Assembly: GCF_001435975.1 (NCBI RefSeq)
Contig: NZ_AYYR01000074.1
Span: 55,758 to 105,721 of the forward strand
Direction: 5' to 3'
Length of the DNA: 49,964 nt
Origin: Secundilactobacillus collinoides DSM 20515 = JCM 1123
GTDB taxonomy: Bacteria > Bacillota > Bacilli > Lactobacillales > Lactobacillaceae
Made by a program: the position numbers and the translations under genes. Under the pieces are notes generated by a model, which was not told the origin of the DNA, made no database searches, and saw only the letters and a program-made list of their open reading frames with translations. Below are positions 35,225-43,846 of this stretch, in pieces. The number at the start of each line of letters is the position of its first letter. Position 1 is the first letter of the stretch.

Positions 35225-36043
35225 TTGTCTACAGAAAATAAAAAGATTCCTGTTATCACTAAAATTGAAACGCAGAAACGTGCCGGCCGGTACAATGTTT
35301 ACTTAGATGGCCGCTACGCGTTTCCAGTCAGCGAGGACGTACTCGTCCGCTTCCGCTTATTTAAGGGCAGCGAAGTGGACGACAACCTTCGTGAACAATT
35401 GGAAAATGCTGATCAGCAGTCCCAAGCATGGGGAGTGGCGCTTGGCTACATCTCATATCAGCAGCGTACTGAAAAAGAAACCGTGGATTACCTCGTTAAA
35501 AAAGAGTATGACCCAGACACAATTGATGCCGTTATCGCCCGATTAAAAGAGGAGCTGGTGTTGAACGACAAACACTACGCCTACAGTTACGTGCGCACGA
35601 TGCGCCGAACGAGCGATAAAGGACCGACCGTTATTCGCCGGACGCTGCAGCAAAAGCACGTTCAGGTCAATTACATCGATGAGGCCTTGGCCGATGAATA
35701 TAGTGTTGATCAACAGTTAGAAAAACTCGCAGAACTGATGCCTAAACTGCAGCGGCAATACCGTAAAGAGACGCCCAGACTACAACGCCAAAAGGTACAG
35801 AAACGCTTAGTTGACCGCGGTTATTCCTTTGACGTTGTCGGCGAGGCATTGAACGAAGTTGCGTTTGAAATGAGTGATGATGATCAGGCTGATTTAATGG
35901 CCCCTCAGGCTGAAAAATTGTGGCAACGTTATCGGGCACAACCGGAGAGTCAGCGTAAGATGAAAGTGCGGCAAGCGCTGTATCGAAAGGGCTTTTCTGG
36001 GGAGTTGATCAATGCGTGGTTTGAGAAACTGGCGGATGAGTAG
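35225..36043 (+). CDS. recX: Recombination regulator RecX
   Basis: RecX limits RecA filaments. The 272-aa helical protein has the N-terminal start VITKIETQKRAGRYNVYLDG and three-helix repeats including ALGYISYQQRTEKETVDYL, YSYVRTMRRTSDKGPTVIRR and KRLVDRGYSFDVVGEAL. The length fits Firmicutes RecX. It starts at TTG 35225, with GGAGGT about 12 nt upstream. Stand-alone. Confidence 0.92.
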   Translation: MSTENKKIPVITKIETQKRAGRYNVYLDGRYAFPVSEDVLVRFRLFKGSEVDDNLREQLENADQQSQAWGVALGYISYQQRTEKETVDYLVKKEYDPDTIDAVIARLKEELVLNDKHYAYSYVRTMRRTSDKGPTVIRRTLQQKHVQVNYIDEALADEYSVDQQLEKLAELMPKLQRQYRKETPRLQRQKVQKRLVDRGYSFDVVGEALNEVAFEMSDDDQADLMAPQAEKLWQRYRAQPESQRKMKVRQALYRKGFSGELINAWFEKLADE

Positions 36044-36357
36044 GTATTATTCTTCCACTGCTTTTTTGGACTTGGGTTGTGCTTTATTGGCTTGGCCATT
36101 TATTCATTGCAAGGGCATTGCTGAATTGGAAACACCAATATGCTGACGCTCATTTTTACATTTCATCATAGACTCATCAACATCAGGTCTTAATTTTCCT
36201 GGTGCCGCCAGGGGACGTCAGAAGCAAGCAGTGTGGTGTCTAAGGGCTTCCGGTCACTTAAAACCAGGTTAATTTTACTGACCAGAAGCCCGAAACATCA
36301 CTCTTTAATCGCTTTCTGCGGCTCCCTACACAAATAGTATGCAAACATCTGAAAATT
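36044..36357. other. Gap with a hairpin
   Basis: No gene. GGGCTTCCGGTCA (36244-36256) pairs with TGACCAGAAGCCC (36279-36291); it has no T-run. It may be a recX 3' end or a degenerate palindromic element. Confidence 0.4.
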
Positions 36358-36366
36358 TGTTATAAT
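36358..36366 (+). promoter_or_regulatory. Extended -10 promoter of ntdP
   Basis: TGTTATAAT is a perfect extended -10, about 60 nt before the gene. Confidence 0.6.
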
Positions 36367-36427
36367 AACAGGTGAATTTTTTATTAATCATACCCGATAC
36401 TTTAGGAGAAAGTAGGGTTTAAACTAT

Positions 36428-36976
36428 ATGGCGCGCGAAGCTAGAGGACCTAAGGAAGGCGACTTCGTTACGATCAAAAGCTATAAGCACGACGGAAGTT
36501 TGCATCGAACTTGGCGCGATACAATGGTACTCAAAACAAGTGAAAATGCCCTCATCGGTTGCAATGACCACACGTTAGTCATTGAAGACGATGGGCGGCG
36601 GTGGGTGACTCGTGAACCGGCAATCGTTTATTTTCATAAACACTATTGGTTTAATGTGGTAGCGATGATCCGAGACAACGGTATTTCTTATTACTGTAAC
36701 CTCGCTTCACCATACGTTCTGGATAAGGAAGCATTAAAGTATATTGATTATGACTTAGACGTCAAGGTCTTTCCTGACGGTGAAAAGCGGTTGCTTGACG
36801 TTGATGAGTACGAAGTGTTCAGTCGTCGCTGGCATTACTCCAAAGAGATCGATCAAATCTTAAAGGCCAACGTTCTTATTTTGGTTGATTGGATCAATAA
36901 TCGAAAAGGGCCGTTCTCCAAAGAATACGTTGATCTCTGGTATTCACGCTATCTCGAACTTTCCCGGCGTAGCTAA
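36428..36976 (+). CDS. ntdP: Nucleoside tri-/diphosphate phosphatase, DUF402/YgaC family
   Basis: A 182-aa protein that removes phosphates from nucleoside tri- and diphosphates in the family's characterised members. The DUF402 pattern is clear: [50 protein letters not shown] and [13 protein letters not shown] with its acidic metal ligands. AGGAGA lies upstream and a strong terminator downstream, so it is a single-gene unit. Confidence 0.93.
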   Translation: MAREARGPKEGDFVTIKSYKHDGSLHRTWRDTMVLKTSENALIGCNDHTLVIEDDGRRWVTREPAIVYFHKHYWFNVVAMIRDNGISYYCNLASPYVLDKEALKYIDYDLDVKVFPDGEKRLLDVDEYEVFSRRWHYSKEIDQILKANVLILVDWINNRKGPFSKEYVDLWYSRYLELSRRS

Positions 36977-37004
36977 TGGGTTGCTTTCGAGGTCAAATTT
37001 AATC

Positions 37005-37044
37005 AATGAACCCAACCATAGACGATGGCTGGGTTCATTTTTTT
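37005..37044 (+). terminator. Intrinsic terminator of ntdP
   Basis: AATGAACCCAACCA pairs with TGGCTGGGTTCATT (one G-U) and is followed by T6. It shows that the AI-2E frame does not really start at 37006. Confidence 0.85.
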
Positions 37045-37200
37045 GAAATGATTTGCGCTTACAATGGGCTATTCAGCAAGCCATTCCCAATCAAAGCCGA
37101 CACTTGTCGCGATTTTGCAGTAATCCGGCGCTGGCGCTGGTACCCGCCCGATAATCAAGTTATAATAGACTTATTTTCAACACGAAACGAGGGAGGGCCT

Positions 37201-38346
37201 ATGTTTGATCAGATTCACAGGTCCAAATTACTGTTTTGGTCACTCGAGATCCTGATCGTGGCCACGCTGATTTGGGTCTGTACGAAAATCGATTTTCTAT
37301 TTTCACCCATCGCGACATTTTTTAACACGATCTTCATGCCAATTCTATTGGCGGGAGTGCTGTTTTACCTGTTAAATCCCGTGGTGAAATTGATTCAAAA
37401 AATTAAAATTGGCAAGTATCATATCAGCCGAACTTGGGCAGTTGCACTTATTTTTCTTATTTTCTTTGCCGTTTTGGCAGGGGGTATTGTTTGGCTGATT
37501 CCACGCTTGATTCAACAGGTCAGCACACTGGTCAATAACGTGCCGAACATTATCAAGATCATTCAAAATGGACTGACTGATATTAATGATAAGCTGAGCA
37601 GCTATAAGTGGCTGCAAAACGTTGACTTTAGTAAGTACGGGGCTCAGATAGAAAAAAATCTGGCGAGTTACGCGCAAAAGTTTATGAATGGTCTGACCTC
37701 CAGTGTCGGGACTGTGGTCGGGATGATTACCAGCGTGACGGTGGTTGCTGTGACGGTGCCGGTCATGCTGTTTTATATGCTGAAGGATGGCCATAAACTG
37801 ATTCCGCGAATCAAAAAAATGCTGCCGTCAAAACGCGCTGATGAAACCGTTGACCTGCTGAATAAAATGAGTCACACGCTGTCCCGTTACATTGGCGGTC
37901 AAATGATCGAGATCCTGTTCGTTGGGACTTTTACATCGATCGGATTCAGTCTCGTTGGAGAAAAATACGCGCTGTTGTTGGGAATCTTCGCTGGGATGTG
38001 CAACATCATCCCTTATGTCGGTCCCTATATTGGGGTGCTGCCGGCACTGATTGTTGCCATTGAAAGCGGCCTGACCCAAGTAATCTTAGTATTGGTCGTC
38101 ACCATCGTTGTCCAGCAAGTAGATGGTAATTTTATTTATCCGAACGTGATTGGCCGGACGCTGAACATTCATCCGCTGACCATCATTATTATCCTGCTGG
38201 TGGCGGGCAACATTGCGGGCTTGTTTGGGATGATTCTCGGCGTACCACTATACGCGGTGGTCAAGACCATTATCGAATTCATCTACAATCTGGTGCAGCT
38301 TCAACACGAGCAGCGAACGAAATCCCAGTCTGAGCAGCCAAAATAG
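37201..38346 (+). CDS. AI-2E-family membrane permease (PerM-like)
   Basis: A 381-aa membrane protein with about eight helices. Despite the family name, members include Na+/H+ antiporters and other carriers, so the substrate is unknown. Typical segments are FMPILLAGVLFYLLNPVV, IPYVGPYIGVLPALIVAI and QVDGNFIYPNVIGRTLNIHP. I start at ATG 37201 behind GAGGGAGG; a longer reading to 37006 runs through the ntdP terminator. TATAAT at 37161-37166 is a likely -10. Confidence 0.9.
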   Translation: MFDQIHRSKLLFWSLEILIVATLIWVCTKIDFLFSPIATFFNTIFMPILLAGVLFYLLNPVVKLIQKIKIGKYHISRTWAVALIFLIFFAVLAGGIVWLIPRLIQQVSTLVNNVPNIIKIIQNGLTDINDKLSSYKWLQNVDFSKYGAQIEKNLASYAQKFMNGLTSSVGTVVGMITSVTVVAVTVPVMLFYMLKDGHKLIPRIKKMLPSKRADETVDLLNKMSHTLSRYIGGQMIEILFVGTFTSIGFSLVGEKYALLLGIFAGMCNIIPYVGPYIGVLPALIVAIESGLTQVILVLVVTIVVQQVDGNFIYPNVIGRTLNIHPLTIIIILLVAGNIAGLFGMILGVPLYAVVKTIIEFIYNLVQLQHEQRTKSQSEQPK

Positions 38347-38419
38347 CGGTCAGTTTCTTAAGGGATTACTAAGGACGGCAAACTTTCCCGGGTCAGATAT
38401 TGGGTTGCTACCCAATTTA

Positions 38420-38428
38420 TGATATTAT
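38420..38428 (+). promoter_or_regulatory. Likely extended -10 of tagD
   Basis: TGATATTAT fits TGnTAnnnT; the resulting leader is about 65 nt. Confidence 0.4.
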
Positions 38429-38500
38429 AGTCGAGTTAGGACTCAGGGATACACAACATTAAAAGCGAAAAAGCGATTAAAGAGATAAGCGGGAGATTTT

Positions 38501-38917
38501 ATGAAAAAAGTTATTACTTACGGCACTTTTGATTTATTACACAAGGGCCATGTTAGATTATTGAAGCGGGCAGCAGCCTTAGGCGACCATTTGACCGTGT
38601 GCTTGTCATCAGACGAGTTCAATGCTGTTAAGGGCAAGCGCGCCTACACGTCTTACGAAGACCGAAAGTATATTTTGGAAGCCATTCGTTACGTGGATGA
38701 AGTGATTCCAGAAAAGAACTGGGATCAAAAGATTAAGGACGTTCAGGACAATGACATCGACATCTTTGTGATGGGTGACGACTGGAAGGGCAAGTTCGAC
38801 TTCCTGAAGGATTACTGTGAAGTCATTTATCTGCCACGGACGGAAGGTATTTCAACCACAAAGATCAAGCAGGATCTTGGGTTGACAACCGGTGCCGATT
38901 GGAAAGAAAACAAGTAG
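38501..38917 (+). CDS. tagD: Glycerol-3-phosphate cytidylyltransferase
   Basis: It makes CDP-glycerol from glycerol 3-phosphate and CTP for poly(glycerol phosphate) teichoic acid. The 138-aa protein has the nucleotidyltransferase HxGH (LLHKGHVRLLKRA), YTSYEDRKYILEAIRYVD, FVMGDDWKGKFDFL and the RTEGISTT signature. GGGAG precedes the ATG. The following two genes on the same strand use CDP-glycerol. Confidence 0.96.
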   Translation: MKKVITYGTFDLLHKGHVRLLKRAAALGDHLTVCLSSDEFNAVKGKRAYTSYEDRKYILEAIRYVDEVIPEKNWDQKIKDVQDNDIDIFVMGDDWKGKFDFLKDYCEVIYLPRTEGISTTKIKQDLGLTTGADWKENK

Positions 38918-38928
38918 AATGTGACGAC

Positions 38929-38960
38929 AATATCCCCGGTTGCGACTAGGGATATTTTAT
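38929..38960 (+). terminator. Attenuator or terminator between tagD and the next gene
   Basis: AATATCCC pairs with GGGATATT over a 12-nt loop and is followed by TT. The short tail suggests partial read-through, so the downstream genes could be expressed at a lower level. Confidence 0.5.
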
Positions 38961-38979
38961 TGTAAAAGCGAGGGTAATA

Positions 38980-39813
38980 ATGAAGCAGGCAATTTTTTTA
39001 GTAACGTCATTAGCGGGTATCAAAAAGTTGACGTTTAAACAAAAAATCAAGATGCTGCTGAACGAGAATATCCAGATCACAGTGTTGCTGGGTATGGTGC
39101 AGTTTGATGAATATGAAACGGCTAAACAGCTGATCCAGTCACTGGTCAAGTCCAGTCGCGTTCAGGTGACATCGCTGGCTGAACTGGTTAGTAAGAAGCC
39201 GGGAATTACGGTGACGGCAAAGGATCAATTTGTTGCCGATTATCGTGAGCTTGAGGTAAAACAATTCAGTGCGACGGACAACACAGACAACGTGATCCTA
39301 CGGTATGTGGCTGACGGCGATATTGTGGCCGAGGAAATTACAGACGCAGCGGGTCAATTGATCACGGCCACCAAAATTTCTCAGAATCGGCCCGTCTCCG
39401 CTGCCGTTTATGAAGATGGCAAACAGATCGGTTTGCTGCACTATACGGATGGCAAGCACGATGAAAGCCTGTTGCTCAACGGGGCTGGGGAACTCGTCTA
39501 TCGTTTCATTCGTCACAATCGTCACGTCACCTATGATTATGAGATGCAGCGAACGTCTAAGATGGCCTTCACGAATCTCATCTCTGAGACTGATGAAAAG
39601 ACCGACGAAGTCAGCTATCATTTGAGCGAAGAACGGCCGTATTATGAAGTTGTTGACCACGTGGACTTCCACCGGTTCAACTCGATTTTTGAATTTTACG
39701 CTGAGTTCATCAGCACCGAATTCGCAGACGTGCCGGCTAGCCTGTTCATTGATCTCAATGACAACCCGCACTTCGCGGCCTATATGCAACAACTATTGAT
39801 CTTTAACTACTAA
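38980..39813 (+). CDS. Uncharacterised protein in teichoic-acid operon, TarM/GtfA N-terminal-like
   Basis: A 277-aa cytoplasmic protein with no signal peptide. The start (QAIFLVTSLAGIKKLTFK) looks like the first strand and helix of GT-B glycosyltransferases. Residues about 90-200 are beta-rich (VSAAVYEDGKQIGLLHYTD), similar to the sheet domain inserted in TarM/GtfA glucosyltransferases (DUF1975). The GT4 catalytic half is absent and the gene ends cleanly with TAA, so it could be an orphan binding or assembly subunit. The next gene (TagF-like) starts 12 nt after it with the ribosome site touching the stop. Confidence 0.55.
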   Translation: MKQAIFLVTSLAGIKKLTFKQKIKMLLNENIQITVLLGMVQFDEYETAKQLIQSLVKSSRVQVTSLAELVSKKPGITVTAKDQFVADYRELEVKQFSATDNTDNVILRYVADGDIVAEEITDAAGQLITATKISQNRPVSAAVYEDGKQIGLLHYTDGKHDESLLLNGAGELVYRFIRHNRHVTYDYEMQRTSKMAFTNLISETDEKTDEVSYHLSEERPYYEVVDHVDFHRFNSIFEFYAEFISTEFADVPASLFIDLNDNPHFAAYMQQLLIFNY

Positions 39814-39825
39814 GGAGTCGTTCTC

Positions 39826-41850
39826 GTGCGTGCAATATTATCAGGACTACATCAAAAAAAACAAAAACAAGAACTGGAACTTGAACTGATCGATGTCCCA
39901 GGTTCCTTCGATAATTTACGAGTGACCTTCTTGGAAACGACCAGTTTGGCTTCAATAACGATGCCGGTGACCCGCATTATCGATAACAACCTGGTTCGGG
40001 TTCAGATGGATCCTGCCAAGCTGCAGTTCAACGCGTTTGACCAGTCGGAATTTACCTGGCAGCTTTTCTTGGCCTTCGATGCCAATGAAGAACAGGTCAT
40101 TCTTCAGGTTGAAAGTGAGTACTTAAGTGACCGGCACCAGCTGTCCCTTACCAGTCAGTTTCAATTCAACGCTGACTCGGCAGGTATGGCCACATTGAAC
40201 ATTCACATTCGCCAAGCGGATGATGAATTTACAGTTAACGCGGTCAACCTGGTGGACAATACGTTGCAGATTACCGGTTACAATAAAATTAATAATCAAA
40301 AAATCACTGATCAAAAAATCATTTTAAAATCGCGTAATTCAGATGCAAAGCTGGCGTACCCAACGAAAAAGGGCACGTTGCGCGGTTTATTTAAGGTCAC
40401 CATTCCGCTGACCGACCTGCCGCAAGATTCGATTGAAGACCTGTACATTTCATACAAAATGGGGTCGCAACCGATAAACCAGCGGCTGATCCTTGCGCGG
40501 TCGCTTGAAGGGCAGACCGTTCAGGCGATTTTGCCAGGCAGTCGGATGGTATTGATTGAAAAGCGGTTCAATAACGGCATCGTCATCAAGGAATTCCCGG
40601 CACCATCCTTGGGTGAAAAGATTGCGGCAGTGCCGGGAAAGACCCACGCTGTCGTTGACCTTGGCCGCACCGTTCAAGATAAGGTCAACTTGCGGCGGAT
40701 GCGCTTCCTGTTTAAATCCGGTCACCGACCATACGATCAGACCACCATTGTGTTTGAATCCTTTGGCGGTCGGCAGGTCAGTGACAGTCCATACGCGATT
40801 TATCGCTTATTTAAGGAGCTCTATCCAGGGTTTAACTTTGTTTGGTCAATTGACCGGTCATTGAAGAAATTCTGTAAGCAAAACAACATCCCGTTTGTTG
40901 TCCGCAGAACCTCGAAGTGGGTCCGGACACTGGAGAAAGCCACGTATTGGATCAGTAACGCCCGTTTTCCTTCTTGGGTAAGAAAGCCAAACTATGTGAC
41001 TTACATTCAAACGTGGCACGGCACGCCGCTGAAAAAACTGGGTCTCGATATTGAAAACGTATCGATGCCTGGGACGACCACGGCCAAGTACCACGCCAAC
41101 TTTGTGAAGGAAGCCAACCGCTGGGATGCACTGGTTTCACCGAACGATTACTCAACACGCATCTTCCGGTCGGCTTTTGGGTTCAACAACCAGATTCTCA
41201 AAGTCGGGTATCCGCGTAACGATGAACTGCTAAACTCTTCAACCGATGATATTCAACGATTGAAGGCAGAAATGGGAATCCCGTTAGACAAGAAGGTCGT
41301 GCTTTACGCGCCTACTTATCGGGATAACCAGTTCGCTGAAAAGGGAAAGTACACCTTCGAATTGCCGTTTAGCCTTGACGACTTTAAGAAACAGTTCGGT
41401 GAGGATACAGTCTTGATCTTGCGGATGCACTACTTGATCGCTAATGCGTTAGATATCAGCAACTACACAGATTTCGTTTACGATTTCTCGAGTTACCCCA
41501 ACATTTCGGATCTCTACCTCGTGTCCGATATGCTGATTACCGATTACTCATCGGTGTTCTTCGATTACGCTTACCTTAAGCGGCCAATTCTGTTCTACCC
41601 GTACGATTATCATTTGTATAAGGATGAACTGCGAGGCTTCTATTTGGATTACGAGAAGGATCTGCCTGGTGATATTGCTAACAACGAAAAAGAATTGTTG
41701 GCGGGCATTAAGAAGGACCTTCAACAACCAGATATGAGTGACGATGACCGCTTTATGAAGTTTTACAAACGCTTCTGTGCCATTGATGATGGGCTAAGTT
41801 CACTGAAAATCGTGAACTACGTCGTCCACCAGATCGAAAAGAACGGTTGA
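39826..41850 (+). CDS. tagF: CDP-glycerol:poly(glycerophosphate) glycerophosphotransferase (TagF-like)
   Basis: A 674-aa enzyme that adds glycerol phosphate from CDP-glycerol to the teichoic acid chain. The C-terminal GT-B domain (about 300-674) holds the catalytic WHGTPLKKLGLD (His398), VKVGYPRND-like QILKVGYPRNDELL, VLYAPTYRDNQF, and MLITDYSSVFFDYAYLKRP. Residues 1-250 are a beta-rich extension of unknown function. GTG start at 39826; AAGGAG overlaps the upstream stop, so translation is coupled. A membrane-associated protein in this family acts on the inner face. Confidence 0.9.
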   Translation: MRAILSGLHQKKQKQELELELIDVPGSFDNLRVTFLETTSLASITMPVTRIIDNNLVRVQMDPAKLQFNAFDQSEFTWQLFLAFDANEEQVILQVESEYLSDRHQLSLTSQFQFNADSAGMATLNIHIRQADDEFTVNAVNLVDNTLQITGYNKINNQKITDQKIILKSRNSDAKLAYPTKKGTLRGLFKVTIPLTDLPQDSIEDLYISYKMGSQPINQRLILARSLEGQTVQAILPGSRMVLIEKRFNNGIVIKEFPAPSLGEKIAAVPGKTHAVVDLGRTVQDKVNLRRMRFLFKSGHRPYDQTTIVFESFGGRQVSDSPYAIYRLFKELYPGFNFVWSIDRSLKKFCKQNNIPFVVRRTSKWVRTLEKATYWISNARFPSWVRKPNYVTYIQTWHGTPLKKLGLDIENVSMPGTTTAKYHANFVKEANRWDALVSPNDYSTRIFRSAFGFNNQILKVGYPRNDELLNSSTDDIQRLKAEMGIPLDKKVVLYAPTYRDNQFAEKGKYTFELPFSLDDFKKQFGEDTVLILRMHYLIANALDISNYTDFVYDFSSYPNISDLYLVSDMLITDYSSVFFDYAYLKRPILFYPYDYHLYKDELRGFYLDYEKDLPGDIANNEKELLAGIKKDLQQPDMSDDDRFMKFYKRFCAIDDGLSSLKIVNYVVHQIEKNG

Positions 41851-41936
41851 TTGCAGCCCGGTTTCGTGGATGTTGCGATGTTCTGCAGTAGGCAAGCGCT
41901 AATTGCGTTAAGCACACAACTTATAAATAAGTGTCA

Positions 41937-41970
41937 GTGGAAGGCTGGGAGTAACGTCCCGGTCTTTCTT
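41937..41970 (+). terminator. Terminator of the tag genes
   Basis: AAGGCTGGGA pairs with TCCCGGTCTT (wobble pairs included) over GTAACG, and a T-rich tail follows. Confidence 0.6.
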
Positions 41971-42093
41971 GCTGTTTGCCAAACAAGTTCGTGCAGGCAA
42001 TTGGCTAATACGCGTCAGTAAGTTATACTACTAGATGGACTAAATTTAAATTATGAACGATAAACCAACCGAAAAATTGAAAGGAACGACACT

Positions 42094-43665
42094 ATGACAA
42101 CATTATCCAATGACGTCGCCACCCGGCGGACTTTCGCCATCATTTCTCACCCTGATGCCGGGAAGACGACGATTACGGAACAACTGCTGCTGTTTGGGGG
42201 CATCGTGCGCCAAGCAGGGACGGTCAAGGCCCGTAAGAGCGGCAACTTTGCCAAATCTGACTGGATGGAAATCGAACAAAAGCGTGGCATTTCTGTCACA
42301 AGTTCCGTGATGCAATTTGACTATGAGGGCAAGCGCATCAACATTCTGGACACCCCCGGCCATGAGGATTTCTCTGAAGATACGTACCGGACACTGATGG
42401 CGGTGGATTCAGCCGTCATGGTTATCGACTCCGCAAAAGGGATCGAACCGCAAACCAAAAAACTGTTTAAAATTTGTAAGATGCGGGGTATCCCGATCTT
42501 TACCTTCATGAACAAACTGGACCGTGATGGCCGCGACCCGCTTGATCTCATTGCCGAGCTGGAAGATGTTTTAGGCATCGAAGGTTACCCAATGAACTGG
42601 CCGATCGGTATGGGGAAGGAATTAAAAGGACTCTATGATCGTTACCATAACCGGGTCGCTATGTTCCGGCCAGATTCTGAAGAGACCGCCTACGTGCCGT
42701 TAGACGATGACGGGGACATTCCTGCGGACAACCCACTGCACGATGATTCGTGGTACGAAGATGCCCGGGATAACATGGAGCTGATCGAAGATGCCGGGAA
42801 CGCCTTTGACATGGATAAGATTGCCAAAGGTGACCAGACACCGGTCTTCTTCGGGTCTGCATTGGCCAACTTTGGGGTCAAGACTTTCCTTGAGACTTAT
42901 CTGCAGTTTGCGCCGCAGCCGGAAGAACACAAGACGACTGAAGGTGACGAAGTTGAACCAACGGATGACAATTTTTCTGGTTTTGTGTTTAAGATTCAAG
43001 CGAACATGGACCCGAAGCACCGGGACCGAATCGCGTTTGTGCGGATCTGTTCCGGCCGCTTTAACCATGGCATGGACGTCACACTAGGGCGCACCGGTAA
43101 GACGATGCGGCTGTCAAATGTGACGCAGTTCATGGCGGATACCCGGGAAAATGTTGATACGGCCGTTGCCGGGGACATTATTGGTCTCTACGATACCGGG
43201 AACTACCAGATTGGCGATACGATTTATACCGGTAAGAAGAAGCTGCAGTTCGAAAAATTACCGCAGTTTACACCAGAACTGTTTGTCAGAGTCACGGCCA
43301 AAAATGTGATGAAGCAAAAATCCTTCCACAAGGGGATCAATCAGCTGGTCCAGGAAGGCGCCATCCAACTGTATACGTCCTACACAACGGGTGATTACAT
43401 CCTTGGTGCCGTGGGTCAGTTGCAGTTTGAAGTCTTCCAGTTCCGGATGCAAAACGAGTACAATTCGGATGTCATCATGGAACCGATGGGTCATAAGACT
43501 GCCCGTTGGATCGATCCTGAACAACTGGATGAACGGATGTCTTCGAGCCGGAATTTACTGGTCAAGGACCTTGCTGGGGAGCCGCTTTTCTTATTTGAAA
43601 ACGACTTTGCTGAGCGCTGGTTCAAGGATAAATATCCGGATGTTAAGTTGACTTCAAAACTATAA
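42094..43665 (+). CDS. prfC: Peptide chain release factor 3
   Basis: RF3 is a GTPase that removes RF1/RF2 from the ribosome after peptide release. The 523-aa protein shows the G1 loop SHPDAGKTT, switch [14 protein letters not shown]3 [10 protein letters not shown]4 MNKLDRDG, and domain II and III features ([32 protein letters not shown]). Length normal. AAAGGAA precedes the ATG. Single-gene unit. Confidence 0.96.
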   Translation: MTTLSNDVATRRTFAIISHPDAGKTTITEQLLLFGGIVRQAGTVKARKSGNFAKSDWMEIEQKRGISVTSSVMQFDYEGKRINILDTPGHEDFSEDTYRTLMAVDSAVMVIDSAKGIEPQTKKLFKICKMRGIPIFTFMNKLDRDGRDPLDLIAELEDVLGIEGYPMNWPIGMGKELKGLYDRYHNRVAMFRPDSEETAYVPLDDDGDIPADNPLHDDSWYEDARDNMELIEDAGNAFDMDKIAKGDQTPVFFGSALANFGVKTFLETYLQFAPQPEEHKTTEGDEVEPTDDNFSGFVFKIQANMDPKHRDRIAFVRICSGRFNHGMDVTLGRTGKTMRLSNVTQFMADTRENVDTAVAGDIIGLYDTGNYQIGDTIYTGKKKLQFEKLPQFTPELFVRVTAKNVMKQKSFHKGINQLVQEGAIQLYTSYTTGDYILGAVGQLQFEVFQFRMQNEYNSDVIMEPMGHKTARWIDPEQLDERMSSSRNLLVKDLAGEPLFLFENDFAERWFKDKYPDVKLTSKL

Positions 43666-43673
43666 TCATAACG

Positions 43674-43713
43674 CCGCTTAGGGTACCCATGTGGGGCCTA
43701 AGTGGTTTTTTTA
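43674..43713 (+). terminator. Intrinsic terminator of prfC
   Basis: CCGCTTAGG pairs with CCTAAGTGG and is followed by T7. Confidence 0.85.
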
Positions 43714-43846
43714 TTGCTCGGAAACTGGTGCTTATGAAATTAGTGAGCAGCAAAAAGGCGCCCAGTAAATCGCATTCAACTTAATTGACAATTATCGGCT
43801 GCTGGCATACCGTAAATTCAGAAGTTTTACAAACAGGGGGCATATT

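Noticed and set aside
37006-37200. N-terminal extension of the AI-2E permease
   Set aside because: It crosses the ntdP terminator and the likely promoter; ATG 37201 has a proper ribosome site.
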